Below are positions 5,390-5,627 of a stretch of DNA of 5,627 nt, piece by piece. The notes under the pieces were generated by a model. The model saw only the letters and a program-made list of their open reading frames with translations. It made no database searches and was not told where the DNA came from. This DNA is from Collinsella aerofaciens (lineage in GTDB: Bacteria; Actinomycetota; Coriobacteriia; Coriobacteriales; Coriobacteriaceae): assembly GCA_021641225.1 (NCBI GenBank), contig JAJWXI010000114.1, positions 1 to 5,627 of the forward strand, written 5' to 3'. The stretch's first letter is position 1. Every line of letters begins with the position of its first letter. The position numbers and the translations under genes were made by a program.

Positions 5390-5627
5390 ATGATAGCATC
5401 GTATAAAGATGAGGATACCGAACGCTTTGCCATGGGTGTGCGGGTCAGGAGGTTCGTGCCCTTTGAGCGTGTTGCGTTGAGGAAGATTCGCCAACTGCAG
5501 GTTTGTGCTTCGCTTGATGATCTTCGCGTTCCACCGGGCAACCGCCTGGAAGCTTTGAAGGGCGATCGTGCCGGTCAATATAGCATCCGTGTTAACGAGC
5601 GCTATCGGGTCTGTTTTGAGTGGAGAC
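5390..5627 (+). CDS. higB: HigB-type toxin (RelE/ParE fold), C-terminus cut by window edge
   Basis: The visible 79 residues match the HigB toxin family, usually about 92 residues, so only the last dozen or so are missing. HigB toxins are ribosome-dependent mRNA-cleaving RNases of type II toxin-antitoxin systems. Family blocks seen are DTERFAMGVRVRRF (9-22), SLDDLRVPPGNRLEALKGDR (41-60) and GQYSIRVNERYRVCFEW (62-78). The last of these is the core beta-sheet, with the typical SIRVNxxYRxCFxW pattern. The ATG at 5390 has AAGG (5379-5382) 7 bases upstream. Its base composition is less GC-rich than the biosynthetic genes to the left, consistent with acquisition by transfer. In this family higB normally precedes higA, so an HTH antitoxin gene is expected just past the right edge. 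Activity cannot be judged without the C-terminus. Confidence 0.88.
   Translation, partial: MIASYKDEDTERFAMGVRVRRFVPFERVALRKIRQLQVCASLDDLRVPPGNRLEALKGDRAGQYSIRVNERYRVCFEWR

Overview
The window looks like chromosomal DNA of a fairly high-GC bacterium. I suspect an actinobacterium of the Coriobacteriia (Collinsella-like), judged from codon use, the acetylase-type lysine genes and overall protein flavour. That assignment is an impression and was not tested by a search.

Nearly all of the window is a diaminopimelate (DAP)/lysine biosynthesis locus. On the minus strand, from 3721 down to the left edge, runs a tight operon: lysA joined in frame to dapA (one 769-residue open frame), then dapB (overlapping dapA by 8 bases), then dapH (cut by the left edge). 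Upstream of lysA, 3722-3989 holds a promoter, a lysine riboswitch aptamer (about 3816-3949) and a long stem whose 3' arm ends inside the lysA ribosome binding site. This suggests lysine-controlled translation of the operon.

Divergent from it, on the plus strand, 4100-5287 encodes an M20D amidohydrolase. DapH makes N-acetylated intermediates, so a deacetylase is required, and this gene is a good candidate for N-acetyl-diaminopimelate deacetylase. Its promoter lies back to back with the operon promoter. Together the genes cover DapA (condensation), DapB (reduction), DapH (acetylation), probable deacetylation, and LysA (DAP to lysine). The N-acetyl-DAP aminotransferase, DapF and the aspartokinase/semialdehyde steps are not in the window.

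The right edge (5288-5627) is more AT-rich and carries a strong -10 box, two operator-like inverted repeats and the start of a HigB-type (RelE/ParE fold) toxin gene. Its HigA antitoxin would lie beyond the window.

The most notable points are the in-frame LysA-DapA fusion, which retains a good internal Shine-Dalgarno and ATG for DapA, and the lysine riboswitch with what looks like a translational expression platform.
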